Positions 53,138 through 61,851 of a stretch of DNA of 64,000 nucleotides are shown in pieces. Under the pieces are notes generated by a model. The model saw only the letters and a program-made list of their open reading frames with translations. It did no database searches and was not told the origin of the DNA. The first letter of the stretch is position 1, and every line of letters begins with the position of its first letter. Source of the DNA: Cohaesibacter haloalkalitolerans (GTDB lineage Bacteria; Pseudomonadota; Alphaproteobacteria; Rhizobiales; Cohaesibacteraceae); contig NZ_QNUM01000009.1 of the NCBI RefSeq assembly GCF_003574655.1, positions 62,001-126,000 of the forward strand, read 5' to 3'. A program made the translations under genes and the position numbers.

Positions 53138-54286
53138 CTATTTCACACAAATCTGGCGCGGAAGGTCTGACAGGATGTCGATCCCGGCATCCGTGACAAT
53201 CACGGTTTCCGAAGCGCCAACGGTCCAGTTGCCATAGGACCGCAGTGTGGCGGGCAAGTGGAACACCATTCCGGGCCTGATTTCCTGATTGATGCCAGTG
53301 AACAGGCTCAGAATACCCCCCTCGCCCCAATCAGGCGCAAAGGCAACGCCCATGGAATAGCCGATCCGCTTGCGGAAGGCTTCGGTGTAACCGTGGTCGT
53401 CGATGACCTTCTGAGCGGCGAGATGCGGCTCGTAGCAGTGAGCTCCGAGACGTATGGCTTCAAGGGCACGCTCGAGAGCCAGCAAAGCACAATCCATCAT
53501 GCGTTGTGCCTCATCGCGGGGTTTGCCGATCCAGACCGTTCGCATCAAGGCCGAGTGATAACGCAGATGGCTGCCCGCCAATTCAAGGAAAATGGGGTCT
53601 CCCTGTTCCAGCACGCGCCTGCGCCAGGTCATGTGGGGCAAGCCGGCGCGCGGGCCTGAGGAGACCAGTGGCTCCATCGCCATGGTTTCCGACCCCAGCC
53701 GAACGGCATCGGACAACATGGCCGCGGCGATTGCGTTTTCATCGACACCGGCGGCACAGGCGTCAATGCCCGCGGCAAGACCCGCTTCAGCGTATCGCGC
53801 CGCGTGGCGGATGGCTTCCAACTCGGCAGGAGACTTGATCATGCGGAGCGGCACAACGATCCCCGATCCATCACGGAGCTTGCCCGTTTTCAGCGATCCT
53901 TCAATTTGCCGGACCATTTTGGGGGAAACGAACCAGCCATCAAGTTCCATCGCAACCCGGTCATAGTTGCGGCCGGAGAGGATGGCGTTGAGGGCGGCGG
54001 CGGGGTCTTCTCCGTCCTGATAAGCGACGATGTCTTCAAGCCAGCAGTTGGCGACAGTCCCGGTAAACTCCAGCTGTCGCACGAGCAGCGTGGGTGCACC
54101 GCTTGCTGGCAGGATGAGGAGCTGAAAAGCGAAATAGCCAGCGGTCTGGCGTCCAGTCAACCAGTAGATGTTTTCCGGTCCTGTTACGAGGAGCACATCA
54201 TGGCCTGCAGCAGCAACGGCGGCTTGTGCACGGGCCTGCCGTTCAGCAAATTCTTTGGCTGGAAAGGCTGCTTCGCGCCCCTGCAT
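53138..54286 (-). CDS. M24-family hydrolase lacking metal ligands (ectoine hydrolase/creatinase-like)
   Basis: 382 residues from ATG 54286. N-terminal creatinase domain about 1-140, pita-bread domain 150-375. Metal aminopeptidases have Asp, Asp, His, Glu, Glu. Here the first two positions read FLELAG and RYHSALMRT, and the Glu of the usual EPG is missing (VFHLPATL), so the dinuclear site is lost. From memory PHMTW, FLELAGSHLRYH, RTVWIGKP and APDWGE resemble DoeA/EutD ectoine hydrolase, which works without metal. Last gene of the leftward pxpB operon; cyclic substrate suspected. Confidence 0.75.
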   Translation of the reverse strand: MQGREAAFPAKEFAERQARAQAAVAAAGHDVLLVTGPENIYWLTGRQTAGYFAFQLLILPASGAPTLLVRQLEFTGTVANCWLEDIVAYQDGEDPAAALNAILSGRNYDRVAMELDGWFVSPKMVRQIEGSLKTGKLRDGSGIVVPLRMIKSPAELEAIRHAARYAEAGLAAGIDACAAGVDENAIAAAMLSDAVRLGSETMAMEPLVSSGPRAGLPHMTWRRRVLEQGDPIFLELAGSHLRYHSALMRTVWIGKPRDEAQRMMDCALLALERALEAIRLGAHCYEPHLAAQKVIDDHGYTEAFRKRIGYSMGVAFAPDWGEGGILSLFTGINQEIRPGMVFHLPATLRSYGNWTVGASETVIVTDAGIDILSDLPRQICVK

Positions 54287-54417
54287 AATTTTAACTTGGT
54301 CTGTCAAGATAATTGCCTGCAAATGGTTCGTGTCTTGCAAAAGAAGGGCAAGATTTTTTAGGTGTTTCATTTTTCATGAAAGGAAAGCCGAACGAGCTAG
54401 AATTCCCTCATGCGATT

Positions 54418-55650
54418 CTAGCTCCACGCCTTGTGAACAACGCTCACTGCGGTCATCAGATCTTCCGGATCCATGGCTTCGTCAGGATTGTGGCTGCCGT
54501 TCCAATTGCGGATGAACACCATCAGCGAGTCCCAACCGGCCAAAGCAAAGGCGGCTGCGTCATGTCCGCCACCGGAGCGCATGCGGCGTGGAGCCAGTCC
54601 TTGCGCCTTGGCTGCTTCCTCGATCTTGTCACCAAGGCTCTGTGACAGGGCGGTCGGCATGCTACGCGATTGTGTTCCCAGCTTGAAGGTAACCCCGCGC
54701 TTTTGCTCAATGGCTGCGATTTCGTCCTTGAGCAGCGCGTCGGCGCGGTCCAGAACCGCCACGTCATCGCTGCGCAAGTCGATGCAGAATTCCAAGCGTC
54801 CGGGCACTTTGGCAAAGGCATGCTCCGGGGTGGCGGCATCAATGCGCCCGACTGTTACGGAAAGGTCTGCACCCTCTTCGAGCAGTTTGCCCCAATGCTC
54901 GTCCATCTTGACGATGAGATCGGCAAGGGCAAAAACGACGTCAGACCGGGTGTTGCGCGGAGCGCCGCCGGAATGGGCCCACTCCCCCTCAATCACGGCT
55001 TCTCGGTAACGCAATCCGCCACGGATCGCATTGACGATACCAAAGGGTTCCTTGGCGTCGTCCAGCACAGGGCCCTGCTCGATGTGAAACTCGATGAATT
55101 GAGCCGGTTCCAGCTCGGCTCCTTTCAATACAGAGCTCGGGTCTCCACCCAATTCGCGCATGTGGTCGGCCAGTGTGCGGCCGGTGTCTGCCCTCGTGGC
55201 CTCCAGATCTTTCGGATCCAGACGGCCAAGCAGGCCGCGAGACCCGATAAAGGAAACGGGAAACCAGACGCTTTCCTCTGCCCGTGTGACCGTTACGACA
55301 ATGTCGGTTTTGGGCTTCTGGCCGCTCTTGACGAATGCCGCAACCAGCGCCAAGGCACCGGCAACGCCCGCCTGACCATCATAGGCACCGCCCATCGGGA
55401 CCGTATCAAGATGCGAGCCGATATAGAGCGGTGTTGCCTCCCGATCGATGCCCGGCAGTCTGGCTAACAGATTGAGACCGGCATCCCGGGTGACGGTCAA
55501 GCCCAGCGCTTCGGCTTCTTCAATGACAATGTCGTGGGCCTTGCTCTCCAGCTCGCTGTAGGACGGGCGCGTAAAGCCGGGTCCGGGATCGGAAATGGCA
55601 TTGATCCGCTGTAGCAGGCGGTTGACAGTTTCTCGAATGACGTCGTTCAT
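54418..55650 (-). CDS. M20 Zn-dependent amidase/carbamoylase (second paralogue)
   Basis: 410 residues. Motifs GSHLDTVPMGGAYDG, RAEESVWFPVSFIGSRGLLG, HIEQGPVLDD, GGGHDAA and RNWNGSHNPDEAMD define the allantoate amidohydrolase/N-carbamoyl-amino-acid hydrolase group. A paralogue of 29559-30851 but in a different gene setting. Its start overlaps the hydroxyacid-dehydrogenase stop (ATGA). Might deacylate or decarbamoylate the product opened by the M24 protein encoded next. Confidence 0.88.
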   Translation of the reverse strand: MNDVIRETVNRLLQRINAISDPGPGFTRPSYSELESKAHDIVIEEAEALGLTVTRDAGLNLLARLPGIDREATPLYIGSHLDTVPMGGAYDGQAGVAGALALVAAFVKSGQKPKTDIVVTVTRAEESVWFPVSFIGSRGLLGRLDPKDLEATRADTGRTLADHMRELGGDPSSVLKGAELEPAQFIEFHIEQGPVLDDAKEPFGIVNAIRGGLRYREAVIEGEWAHSGGAPRNTRSDVVFALADLIVKMDEHWGKLLEEGADLSVTVGRIDAATPEHAFAKVPGRLEFCIDLRSDDVAVLDRADALLKDEIAAIEQKRGVTFKLGTQSRSMPTALSQSLGDKIEEAAKAQGLAPRRMRSGGGHDAAAFALAGWDSLMVFIRNWNGSHNPDEAMDPEDLMTAVSVVHKAWS

Positions 55651-56594
55651 TGAGCTTCTCTTCCGGGGTCGTTGAGGGTGGTTTCCGGCCGTTTACCGGA
55701 CAGGGCCGTCAGAAGATGCCCGACTGCGCCCACAGCCACCCGCTTCATGGCCTCTGTGGTTGCGCCACCAAGATGGGGGGTGAAGATGACATGGCCTGTT
55801 TCAGCCAGCGGGCCGGTCGGGGCATCATGCGAATAGACATCAAGTGCAGCGGCAGCAATATGGCCAGAGAGGATGGCTTCCGCCAGATCATCTTCATTGA
55901 CCAAGCCTGCACGGGCGGTATTGATCAGGACGGCTCCGGGCTTGGTGATATCCAGCGTTTCGCGTCGGATCATATGTTGGGTTTCCTGTCGCATAGGCGT
56001 GTGCAGGGAGATCACGTCGGCTCTTTTGAGACCGTCCTCAAGACTGTTCACCCGCTCGAAGCCATCGACCTCGGGCGCGCGTGGTGAATAGACAAGAACA
56101 TGCACATTGAAGGCTGATTTCAGCATTTGGCCGAGCCCGCGTCCGATGGAGCCCCAGCCGACGATCAGCACAGTCTTGCCCGTCAGTTCGGTGTAGGTTT
56201 CCCGCTCGCGGAATCCCTTTTCGCCGGCCCGTTCACTGCGATCGGCTTCAGAAATATGGCGCATGGCTGCAAGGATGAGGCCGACGGCAAGTTCTGAGAC
56301 CGAACGGGCATTCTGGCCCGGTGTGTTGCAGACAAGGATACCGCGAGAGGTTGCCGCTTCCTTGTCCACGGCATCATGACCGGCTCCATGAACAACAATG
56401 ACCTTGAGCTTGTCGCTTGCCGCACAGGCTTCTGCGGAGAAGCCTGCGTCACGGGTGATGACGGCATCACAGCCGGGTATCATTCTGGCGACGGTCTGCA
56501 TGTCTGGTGACGGGCAGACAACAGGCTCTATGCCTGCCTCGCGAAGCATGGCATGGCCGACCTCATGCATCGGCTGAACTATAAGGCATTTCAT
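55647..56594 (-). CDS. D-isomer-specific 2-hydroxyacid dehydrogenase
   Basis: 315 residues. NAD-binding GWGSIGRGLGQML, catalytic Arg in NTARAGLVNEDDL, and His in FTPHLGGAT. Interconverts a D-2-hydroxyacid and a 2-ketoacid with NAD(P). In this operon it could reduce or oxidise the 2-ketoacid formed by the aminotransferases of the island. 81 bases after pxpC, overlapping the amidase start. Confidence 0.9.
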   Translation of the reverse strand: MKCLIVQPMHEVGHAMLREAGIEPVVCPSPDMQTVARMIPGCDAVITRDAGFSAEACAASDKLKVIVVHGAGHDAVDKEAATSRGILVCNTPGQNARSVSELAVGLILAAMRHISEADRSERAGEKGFRERETYTELTGKTVLIVGWGSIGRGLGQMLKSAFNVHVLVYSPRAPEVDGFERVNSLEDGLKRADVISLHTPMRQETQHMIRRETLDITKPGAVLINTARAGLVNEDDLAEAILSGHIAAAALDVYSHDAPTGPLAETGHVIFTPHLGGATTEAMKRVAVGAVGHLLTALSGKRPETTLNDPGREAQ

Positions 56595-56675
56595 TTTATG
56601 GTTTTCTTCCCATTATTCTCTGGCTGGCCGCTGGTTTTTGGCCAAGTCTGCGGGGACTGTCGGGTCACTTTGACG

Positions 56676-57623
56676 TCAGGCCTGATCTGTTTTGGGCACG
56701 ATGTTGGCCAATTGGTTCCTGATGGTCTGCCGGTCGGCAATCACCAGCTCTTCAGCTTCTTCCGCTGTGATGCGAACGAAACGGACCGGGGCGCCGGTTG
56801 GTGTTTGCGCAAATTTCGGCAGGTCAACCGTGGCAATGGTTGCGATCTTGGGATAGCCGCCGGTGGTTTGCCGTTCTGCCATCAGCACCAGCGGCAGACC
56901 GGACCCGGGCACCTGAATGGAGCCGAAAACGGTTCCGTCGGAGACGATGTCGTGCCCACCGGCAGCATTGATCTCTGGCCCTTCCAACGCCTGGGCCATG
57001 CGGTCTCGCTTGGCGGAAACCTGATAGTGGTTACCCAGAAATGTCTGCCAGTTACCCGTATCGAAATAGTCTGCCTGAGGGCCAGGCACGACACGGATGA
57101 CATTGCCATGGAACGCGCGTTTCTGTGATACGGTCATCAAAGGCGCCGGGGCTGTTTCGCCAAGATTGAGGATATCATCTTTTATCAGGCATCGACCATC
57201 CAGTCCGCCAATTGCTGTGCGGATGTGCGTCGAACGGGATCCCAGTGTCTTTGGCACATTGATCCCGCCGGAGATGGCGAGATAGCCCCAGACGGCTCCC
57301 TTGACGCTGCCAATTGACAGCATGTCACCGGGGTTCAGCCAATGGCTTTCCCAGGGGGCGACAGAAACAGCATTGATCTTGACGTCGATCTCTCCGCCGG
57401 TGACCGCGATGCGCGCCGGTTCGGAGACGGCAAGCGTTCCGCCGAACATGGCGAATTCGATAGCGCTGTACTCATCGGAGTTGCCAACAAGCGCATTGGC
57501 GAGGCGCATGGATGGCGCATCCATGGGGCCACAGCGCGACACACCGGCATGGAGCATGCCCTTGCGGCCGAGATCCTGCACCGTCATCATGGGGCCGGCA
57601 TTCTTGATTTGCAGAATGGTCAT
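56676..57623 (-). CDS. pxpC: 5-oxoprolinase subunit C (biotin-dependent carboxyltransferase-like, KipA)
   Basis: 315 residues. MTVQDLGRKGMLHAGVSRCG at the start, then ALVGNSDEYSAIEFAMFGGT and YLAISGGINVPKTLGSRST, the standard KipA/PxpC blocks. With PxpB and PxpA it hydrolyses 5-oxo-L-proline to L-glutamate using ATP. Its start overlaps the pxpB stop (ATGA). Confidence 0.93.
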   Translation of the reverse strand: MTILQIKNAGPMMTVQDLGRKGMLHAGVSRCGPMDAPSMRLANALVGNSDEYSAIEFAMFGGTLAVSEPARIAVTGGEIDVKINAVSVAPWESHWLNPGDMLSIGSVKGAVWGYLAISGGINVPKTLGSRSTHIRTAIGGLDGRCLIKDDILNLGETAPAPLMTVSQKRAFHGNVIRVVPGPQADYFDTGNWQTFLGNHYQVSAKRDRMAQALEGPEINAAGGHDIVSDGTVFGSIQVPGSGLPLVLMAERQTTGGYPKIATIATVDLPKFAQTPTGAPVRFVRITAEEAEELVIADRQTIRNQLANIVPKTDQA

Positions 57624-58393
57624 AGGATATTGGCCTCTACGCTGACATCTCCCCGCGCAACAGCGGCGTCCAGGTCCAATGCTTCTTCTCGCTCGACAGG
57701 ACGGAATTTCACCACGTCCCCTGCCCGAAGCATGAAGGGTTCTGTGCGATTTGGATCAAACAGCTTCAATGGCGTGCGGCCAAGGAAGAGCCAGCCGCTC
57801 GGGCCTGCCAGTGAGTTGATGTTACCCTGTTTGCCGCCGATGCCGATTGAGCCCGCCACAATATGTTGACGGGGTACTTTGCGCCTCGGCGTGTGCAGGA
57901 TTTCCGGCACGCCGCCCAGATAGGCAAAGCCGGGTGCAAAGCCGATCATGTAAACACGATATTCGGCAGAAGAATGGATGGAAATCACCTCTTCCGGCGT
58001 GATTCCTTTCATTTTTGCCATTTCTTCCAGGTCCAACCCCGCCTCATGACCATAAAGCACCGGAATGGAGAATGTACGCTGCGATTTAACGGAAACCACA
58101 AGCGAAGCAAGGCGGTTTTGCAATGCTTCAATCAGCTTTTGTCCGCGAATGATGGAGGGATCGTAAAGCACGAGAAGCGAACGATAGGTCGGAACCAGTT
58201 CCTCGATCCCGTCAATCGGTCGTATGTCCAGGCTTTCAGCTAGAGCGATCACGCGCCGGTTGGCTGTTTCGTCAATTTCGCTGGCCAGTTCAACAGCAAT
58301 GGCGCTATCGCCGCAATGCAGGAAGCGTGCTGGTGGGTGTCCTTGCTGCTCTTTGAAGGCGGAGCCTTTGCGCAGTCCTTTTAGGAATTTCAA
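57620..58393 (-). CDS. pxpB: 5-oxoprolinase subunit B (KipI)
   Basis: 257 residues. GDSAIAVELASEIDETANRR, PTYRSLLVLYDP, the core IGFAPGFAYLGGVPE, and the closing GPSGWLFLGRTPLKLFDPNR of the KipI family. First gene of the leftward operon pxpB-pxpC-hydroxyacid dehydrogenase-M20-M24. Divergent from pxpA across a 222-base promoter region. Confidence 0.93.
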   Translation of the reverse strand: MKFLKGLRKGSAFKEQQGHPPARFLHCGDSAIAVELASEIDETANRRVIALAESLDIRPIDGIEELVPTYRSLLVLYDPSIIRGQKLIEALQNRLASLVVSVKSQRTFSIPVLYGHEAGLDLEEMAKMKGITPEEVISIHSSAEYRVYMIGFAPGFAYLGGVPEILHTPRRKVPRQHIVAGSIGIGGKQGNINSLAGPSGWLFLGRTPLKLFDPNRTEPFMLRAGDVVKFRPVEREEALDLDAAVARGDVSVEANIL

Positions 58394-58615
58394 TTTCGTT
58401 TTCCGCTCTAATATGTGCTTGCCATTTCAGTATACCAATTGTATGTCATGAGTAAACATCAAATAATCACCCCATGAGAATGTGCCTTCGGCGTGTTGAT
58501 TATCCGCGTTTTCCGCCTCTTTCATTTGATGTCTGAAATGTGGAAATATGCAGAGTTTACAAACTGAAAGCCTGCGCCATTGGTCAAGATTTCCGGGATG
58601 GTGAAAGGACGAGAC

Positions 58616-59395
58616 ATGACAACAATCGATCTCAACTGCGATATGGGAGAAAGCTTCGGAGCCTATACGATTGGCGACGATTCTGCGATGTTCGAGCTGA
58701 TCAATACGGCGAATATCGCCTGCGGATTTCACGCCGGTGATCCTGTCGTCATTCGCGACACCATATTGGCGGCGAAGGCAAAGGGCGTTTCAATCGGTGC
58801 CCATCCGTCCTTTATGGATCTCTATGGCTTTGGTCGTCGCAGGATCTATGGCGAACGCCCGGAAGATCTGGAAGCGCAACTGATTTACCAGATCGCCGCC
58901 GTTCAGGGCATGTCGGAGGCATTGGGCTGGCCGATTACCCATGTAAAGACTCACGGTTCGCTGGGTAACATTGCTGCGGAAGATGCCGAACTCGCCAAGG
59001 TTTGCGCCTCGGCCATCAAGTCGGTGGACCCGTCCCTCACCTTCGTAACCCTGCCCTATTCGGAAACCATCAAAGCTGCCGAGGCTGCCGGTCTTGATGT
59101 CGCCTGCGAAGTTTTTGCAGACAGAAGCTATGACGACAATGGCTTGCTGACATCGCGTCAGAAGGAAGGTGCCGTCATCCATGATTTGAGGCAGAGCACT
59201 GATCAGGTTCTCAGCATGGTGAAGGATGGTCTCATTCCCACCGTTGGCGGCCAGAAGCTGCCGGTGGAAGCGGCTACTGTCTGCATCCATGGCGACACCC
59301 CGGGTGCCGTTGCTGTCGCCCGTGCCTTGCGCGCCTCGCTGGCTGATGAAGGCATCAGCTTTGCGCCGTTCAAATCCCCCAAATCCCGAAACTGA
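58616..59395 (+). CDS. pxpA: 5-oxoprolinase subunit A (LamB/YcsF)
   Basis: 259 residues from ATG 58616, with AAAGGACG upstream. IDLNCDMGESFGAYTIGDD, NIACGFHAGDP, HPSFMDLYGFGRR and VKTHGSLGN are the LamB/YcsF signature. It is placed on the opposite strand from pxpBC rather than in the usual single operon, but all three subunits are present and intact. Followed after 20 bases by a D-amino-acid aminotransferase. Confidence 0.94.
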   Translation: MTTIDLNCDMGESFGAYTIGDDSAMFELINTANIACGFHAGDPVVIRDTILAAKAKGVSIGAHPSFMDLYGFGRRRIYGERPEDLEAQLIYQIAAVQGMSEALGWPITHVKTHGSLGNIAAEDAELAKVCASAIKSVDPSLTFVTLPYSETIKAAEAAGLDVACEVFADRSYDDNGLLTSRQKEGAVIHDLRQSTDQVLSMVKDGLIPTVGGQKLPVEAATVCIHGDTPGAVAVARALRASLADEGISFAPFKSPKSRN

Positions 59396-59415
59396 CATTT
59401 CTGATGGAGAGATCC

Positions 59416-60270
59416 TTGTCTCGTACTGTTTATCTCAATGGCGAATGGCTCGATGAAGCCGATGCCAAGATTTCCATTTTCGACCGTGGCTACACCTTTG
59501 CCGATGCCATTTACGAAGTGACTGCAATCGTTGGCGGCAAGCTGATTGACTATCATGGCCACGCGGCACGCCTGCAGCGCTCTCTGGGTGAATTGGGTAT
59601 CGAATGCCCGCTCAACGCCGATGAGCTTCTTGCCGTGCATCGCGAAATTGTCGCGCGCAACAATGTTGTTGAAGGGATGATCTACTTGCAGATTTCCCGC
59701 GGTGTCGATGACCGGAATTTCCTCATCTCAAAAGACGCAAAACCGACTTTCTCGATGTTCACGCAGACCAAAGATGTCATCGAGAACCCTTATGCAAAAT
59801 CGGGCATTTCGGTTGTTTCGATGCCGGACTGGCGTTGGGAACGGCGGGACATCAAGACGGTTCAGCTGCTCTATCCAACCATGGCCAAATCGCAGGCAGC
59901 CGCGAAAGGTGCAGACGATGCATGGTTGATTGAAGACGGGTTCGTCACAGAAGCCAGTTCTGCCACTGCTCATATTGTCAAACAGGATGGAACGCTGGTA
60001 ACGCGAGATCTTTCTCACGTCATTCTGCCCGGTATCACACGGGCAAGCACCCTGGATCTGGCAAGAGCGGCGGGCATCAAGGTCGAAGAGCGGCCTTTCA
60101 CGCTAGGAGAGGCCAAGGAAGCTGCCGAAGCGTTCAATACATCGGCCACCAACTTCGTGCTGCCTGTGGTGCGCATTGATGGTCAGCAGATTGGCGACGG
60201 GACCCCGGGCCCAATCACCAAAAAGCTGCGTGATATCTATGTTGAAAGCCGCCTGGCAACAGCGCTGTGA
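59416..60270 (+). CDS. D-amino-acid aminotransferase (branched-chain/class IV type)
   Basis: 284 residues from TTG 59416, chosen because GGAGA sits 5 bases upstream; ATG 59404 adds four residues without a site. Class IV motifs are YLNGEWLDEADAKISIFDRG, PLP Lys in RRDIKTVQLL, EASSATAHIVK and NTSATNFVLPV. The overall pattern, with Tyr at ADAIYEV and a short length, fits D-alanine/D-glutamate aminotransferase. Transfers the amino group of D-amino acids to 2-oxoglutarate, giving D-glutamate. Confidence 0.88.
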   Translation: MSRTVYLNGEWLDEADAKISIFDRGYTFADAIYEVTAIVGGKLIDYHGHAARLQRSLGELGIECPLNADELLAVHREIVARNNVVEGMIYLQISRGVDDRNFLISKDAKPTFSMFTQTKDVIENPYAKSGISVVSMPDWRWERRDIKTVQLLYPTMAKSQAAAKGADDAWLIEDGFVTEASSATAHIVKQDGTLVTRDLSHVILPGITRASTLDLARAAGIKVEERPFTLGEAKEAAEAFNTSATNFVLPVVRIDGQQIGDGTPGPITKKLRDIYVESRLATAL

Positions 60271-60298
60271 TGATCTGAGCAAAGTTGGCTGAGTAAGC

Positions 60299-60328
60299 AA
60301 AAGGCTGTTTCTGCGAAACAGCCTTTTT
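60299..60328. terminator. Strong bidirectional terminator
   Basis: AAGGCTGTTTC (60301-60311) pairs perfectly with GAAACAGCCTT (60315-60325) around TGC, followed by TTT. On the minus strand T's follow too, serving the convergent fpr gene. Confidence 0.92.
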
Positions 60329-60356
60329 CATATTTCGGAACGGAACGAGGGGTTGA

Positions 60357-61193
60357 TCAGTCGACGAATGCACGCTCCACCACGAATGTCGCCGGACGTG
60401 CGTTTGATCCTTCTTCAAGGCCAAACTTTTCCAGAACACCCTTGGTATCGTTGAGCATGGCCATGGAGCCGCAGATCATGCCCCGGTCTTCTTCCGGGTT
60501 GATGGGCGGAACACCGAGATCTTCAAACAGTTTGCCTGTCTCCATCAGGTCCGTGATGCGCCCGGTGCGTGGGAATGGCTCCCGCGTGACCGAGGTATAG
60601 TGAACGAGGCGTCCCTTGGCGAATTCGCCTACCAGCTGGTCGTCGTTGCAAAGTGCTACCAGATCCTCACCATATTTCAACTCAGCGATATTGCGACAGG
60701 TGTGAGTCAGGATGACCTGCTCGAATTTCTCATAGGTCTCCGGATCACGGATCAGGGAGGCAAAGGGGGCTATGCCGGTGCCGGTCGAGAACATGTAAAG
60801 CCGCTTGCCCGGAATGAGGGCGTCGTTGACAAGTGTCCCTGTCGGCTTCTTGCGCATCAGAACGGTGTCGCCGACCTTGATCCTCTGAAGATGTTCCGTC
60901 AGCGGACCATCGGGAACCTTGATGGAATAGAATTCCACTTCCTCATCCCATGAAGGACTGGCAATGGAATAGGCCCTGAAAACAGGACGTTCCGCGTTGG
61001 GCAAACCGATCATGACAAACTCGCCGGAACGGAAGCGGAAGCTTGCCGGGCGGGTGATGCGGAACCGGAACAGCCCGTCCGTATAATGCTGCACGTCGGT
61101 TACCGTCTCGGCGAATACGTTGGCCGGGATCGGAAAGGTCAGTTTGTCGGCTGCGCTGACGCTAGACTGAATCGCCAAACCTTGTTGCGTCAT
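60357..61193 (-). CDS. fpr: Ferredoxin-NADP reductase
   Basis: 278 residues from ATG 61193, with AAGGAG upstream. FAD site FRAYSIASPSWDEEVEFYSI, NADP site FSTGTGIAPF, and the family C-terminus ending VVERAFVD. Supplies or draws electrons between NADPH and ferredoxin/flavodoxin. Downstream of the sulfite-reductase genes, whose assimilatory reductase needs such electrons; a 99-base gap separates it from the DUF934 gene. Confidence 0.93.
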   Translation of the reverse strand: MTQQGLAIQSSVSAADKLTFPIPANVFAETVTDVQHYTDGLFRFRITRPASFRFRSGEFVMIGLPNAERPVFRAYSIASPSWDEEVEFYSIKVPDGPLTEHLQRIKVGDTVLMRKKPTGTLVNDALIPGKRLYMFSTGTGIAPFASLIRDPETYEKFEQVILTHTCRNIAELKYGEDLVALCNDDQLVGEFAKGRLVHYTSVTREPFPRTGRITDLMETGKLFEDLGVPPINPEEDRGMICGSMAMLNDTKGVLEKFGLEEGSNARPATFVVERAFVD

Positions 61194-61292
61194 GGGAGTC
61201 TCCTTGTAAACTATTTCAGTCTGATAGCGCTGTCCTTGCAAGGCGTCGCGCAGTTCGTGTTGATGCCCGTCATTCGCGACGACCTGAGGCCC

Positions 61293-61838
61293 TCACCCGG
61301 CCTTGGCATTGTGGCGCAGCCATGGGCGCAGCTGTCCGGCCGGGGTTTCCCCATCGCCAGCGACAGGCTGATAATAGGTTGTCACTTCCGGCCATTCGCC
61401 CCGAAGCAGGCCAGCCTTCACTTTCTCGCTGGTGACCAGAAAACTGGAAACGCCGCAGCGCACCAGCAGCGGCATCTGGTCCAGAATATAGTTGCCGACG
61501 GCACGGATCTCGCCTTTGAACCCATGACGCTCGCGTAGCAGACGGGAACTGGAAAAGCCGCGACCATCTCCAAAGCCGGGGAAGTCGATTGCCACGGCTT
61601 CAATATGGTCAAGATATGGTGCCAGATCGTTGACATCATCATCAGCACCGACAATCACGCCCAGAGAGGACGGCAATGAAGCACCATCCTCCAACAGAGC
61701 CAGTGCATCCGCAAAGGCCACAAAAACCTTTTCGTTGCGAACGGGGCTTTCTCCTGCCGCCAGCGACACCCATTCATCAGAGACAAATGCGCCATCTTTC
61801 CAGAGGGATGACCGGATATTTTCAGCATTGTTGCTCAT
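61293..61838 (-). CDS. DUF934 sulfite-reduction accessory protein
   Basis: 181 residues from ATG 61838, with AGGAGAG upstream; the longer frame overlapping cysH is not needed. Matches COG3749-type proteins found between sulfite reductase and cysH in proteobacteria: LGVIVGADDDVNDLAPYLDH, IDFPGFGDGRGFSSSRLLRE and GNYILDQMPLLVRCG. Exact role unknown, assumed to help sulfite reduction. 13 bases after cysH. Confidence 0.9.
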   Translation of the reverse strand: MSNNAENIRSSLWKDGAFVSDEWVSLAAGESPVRNEKVFVAFADALALLEDGASLPSSLGVIVGADDDVNDLAPYLDHIEAVAIDFPGFGDGRGFSSSRLLRERHGFKGEIRAVGNYILDQMPLLVRCGVSSFLVTSEKVKAGLLRGEWPEVTTYYQPVAGDGETPAGQLRPWLRHNAKAG

Positions 61839-61851
61839 GGAGCTCTCCTGA

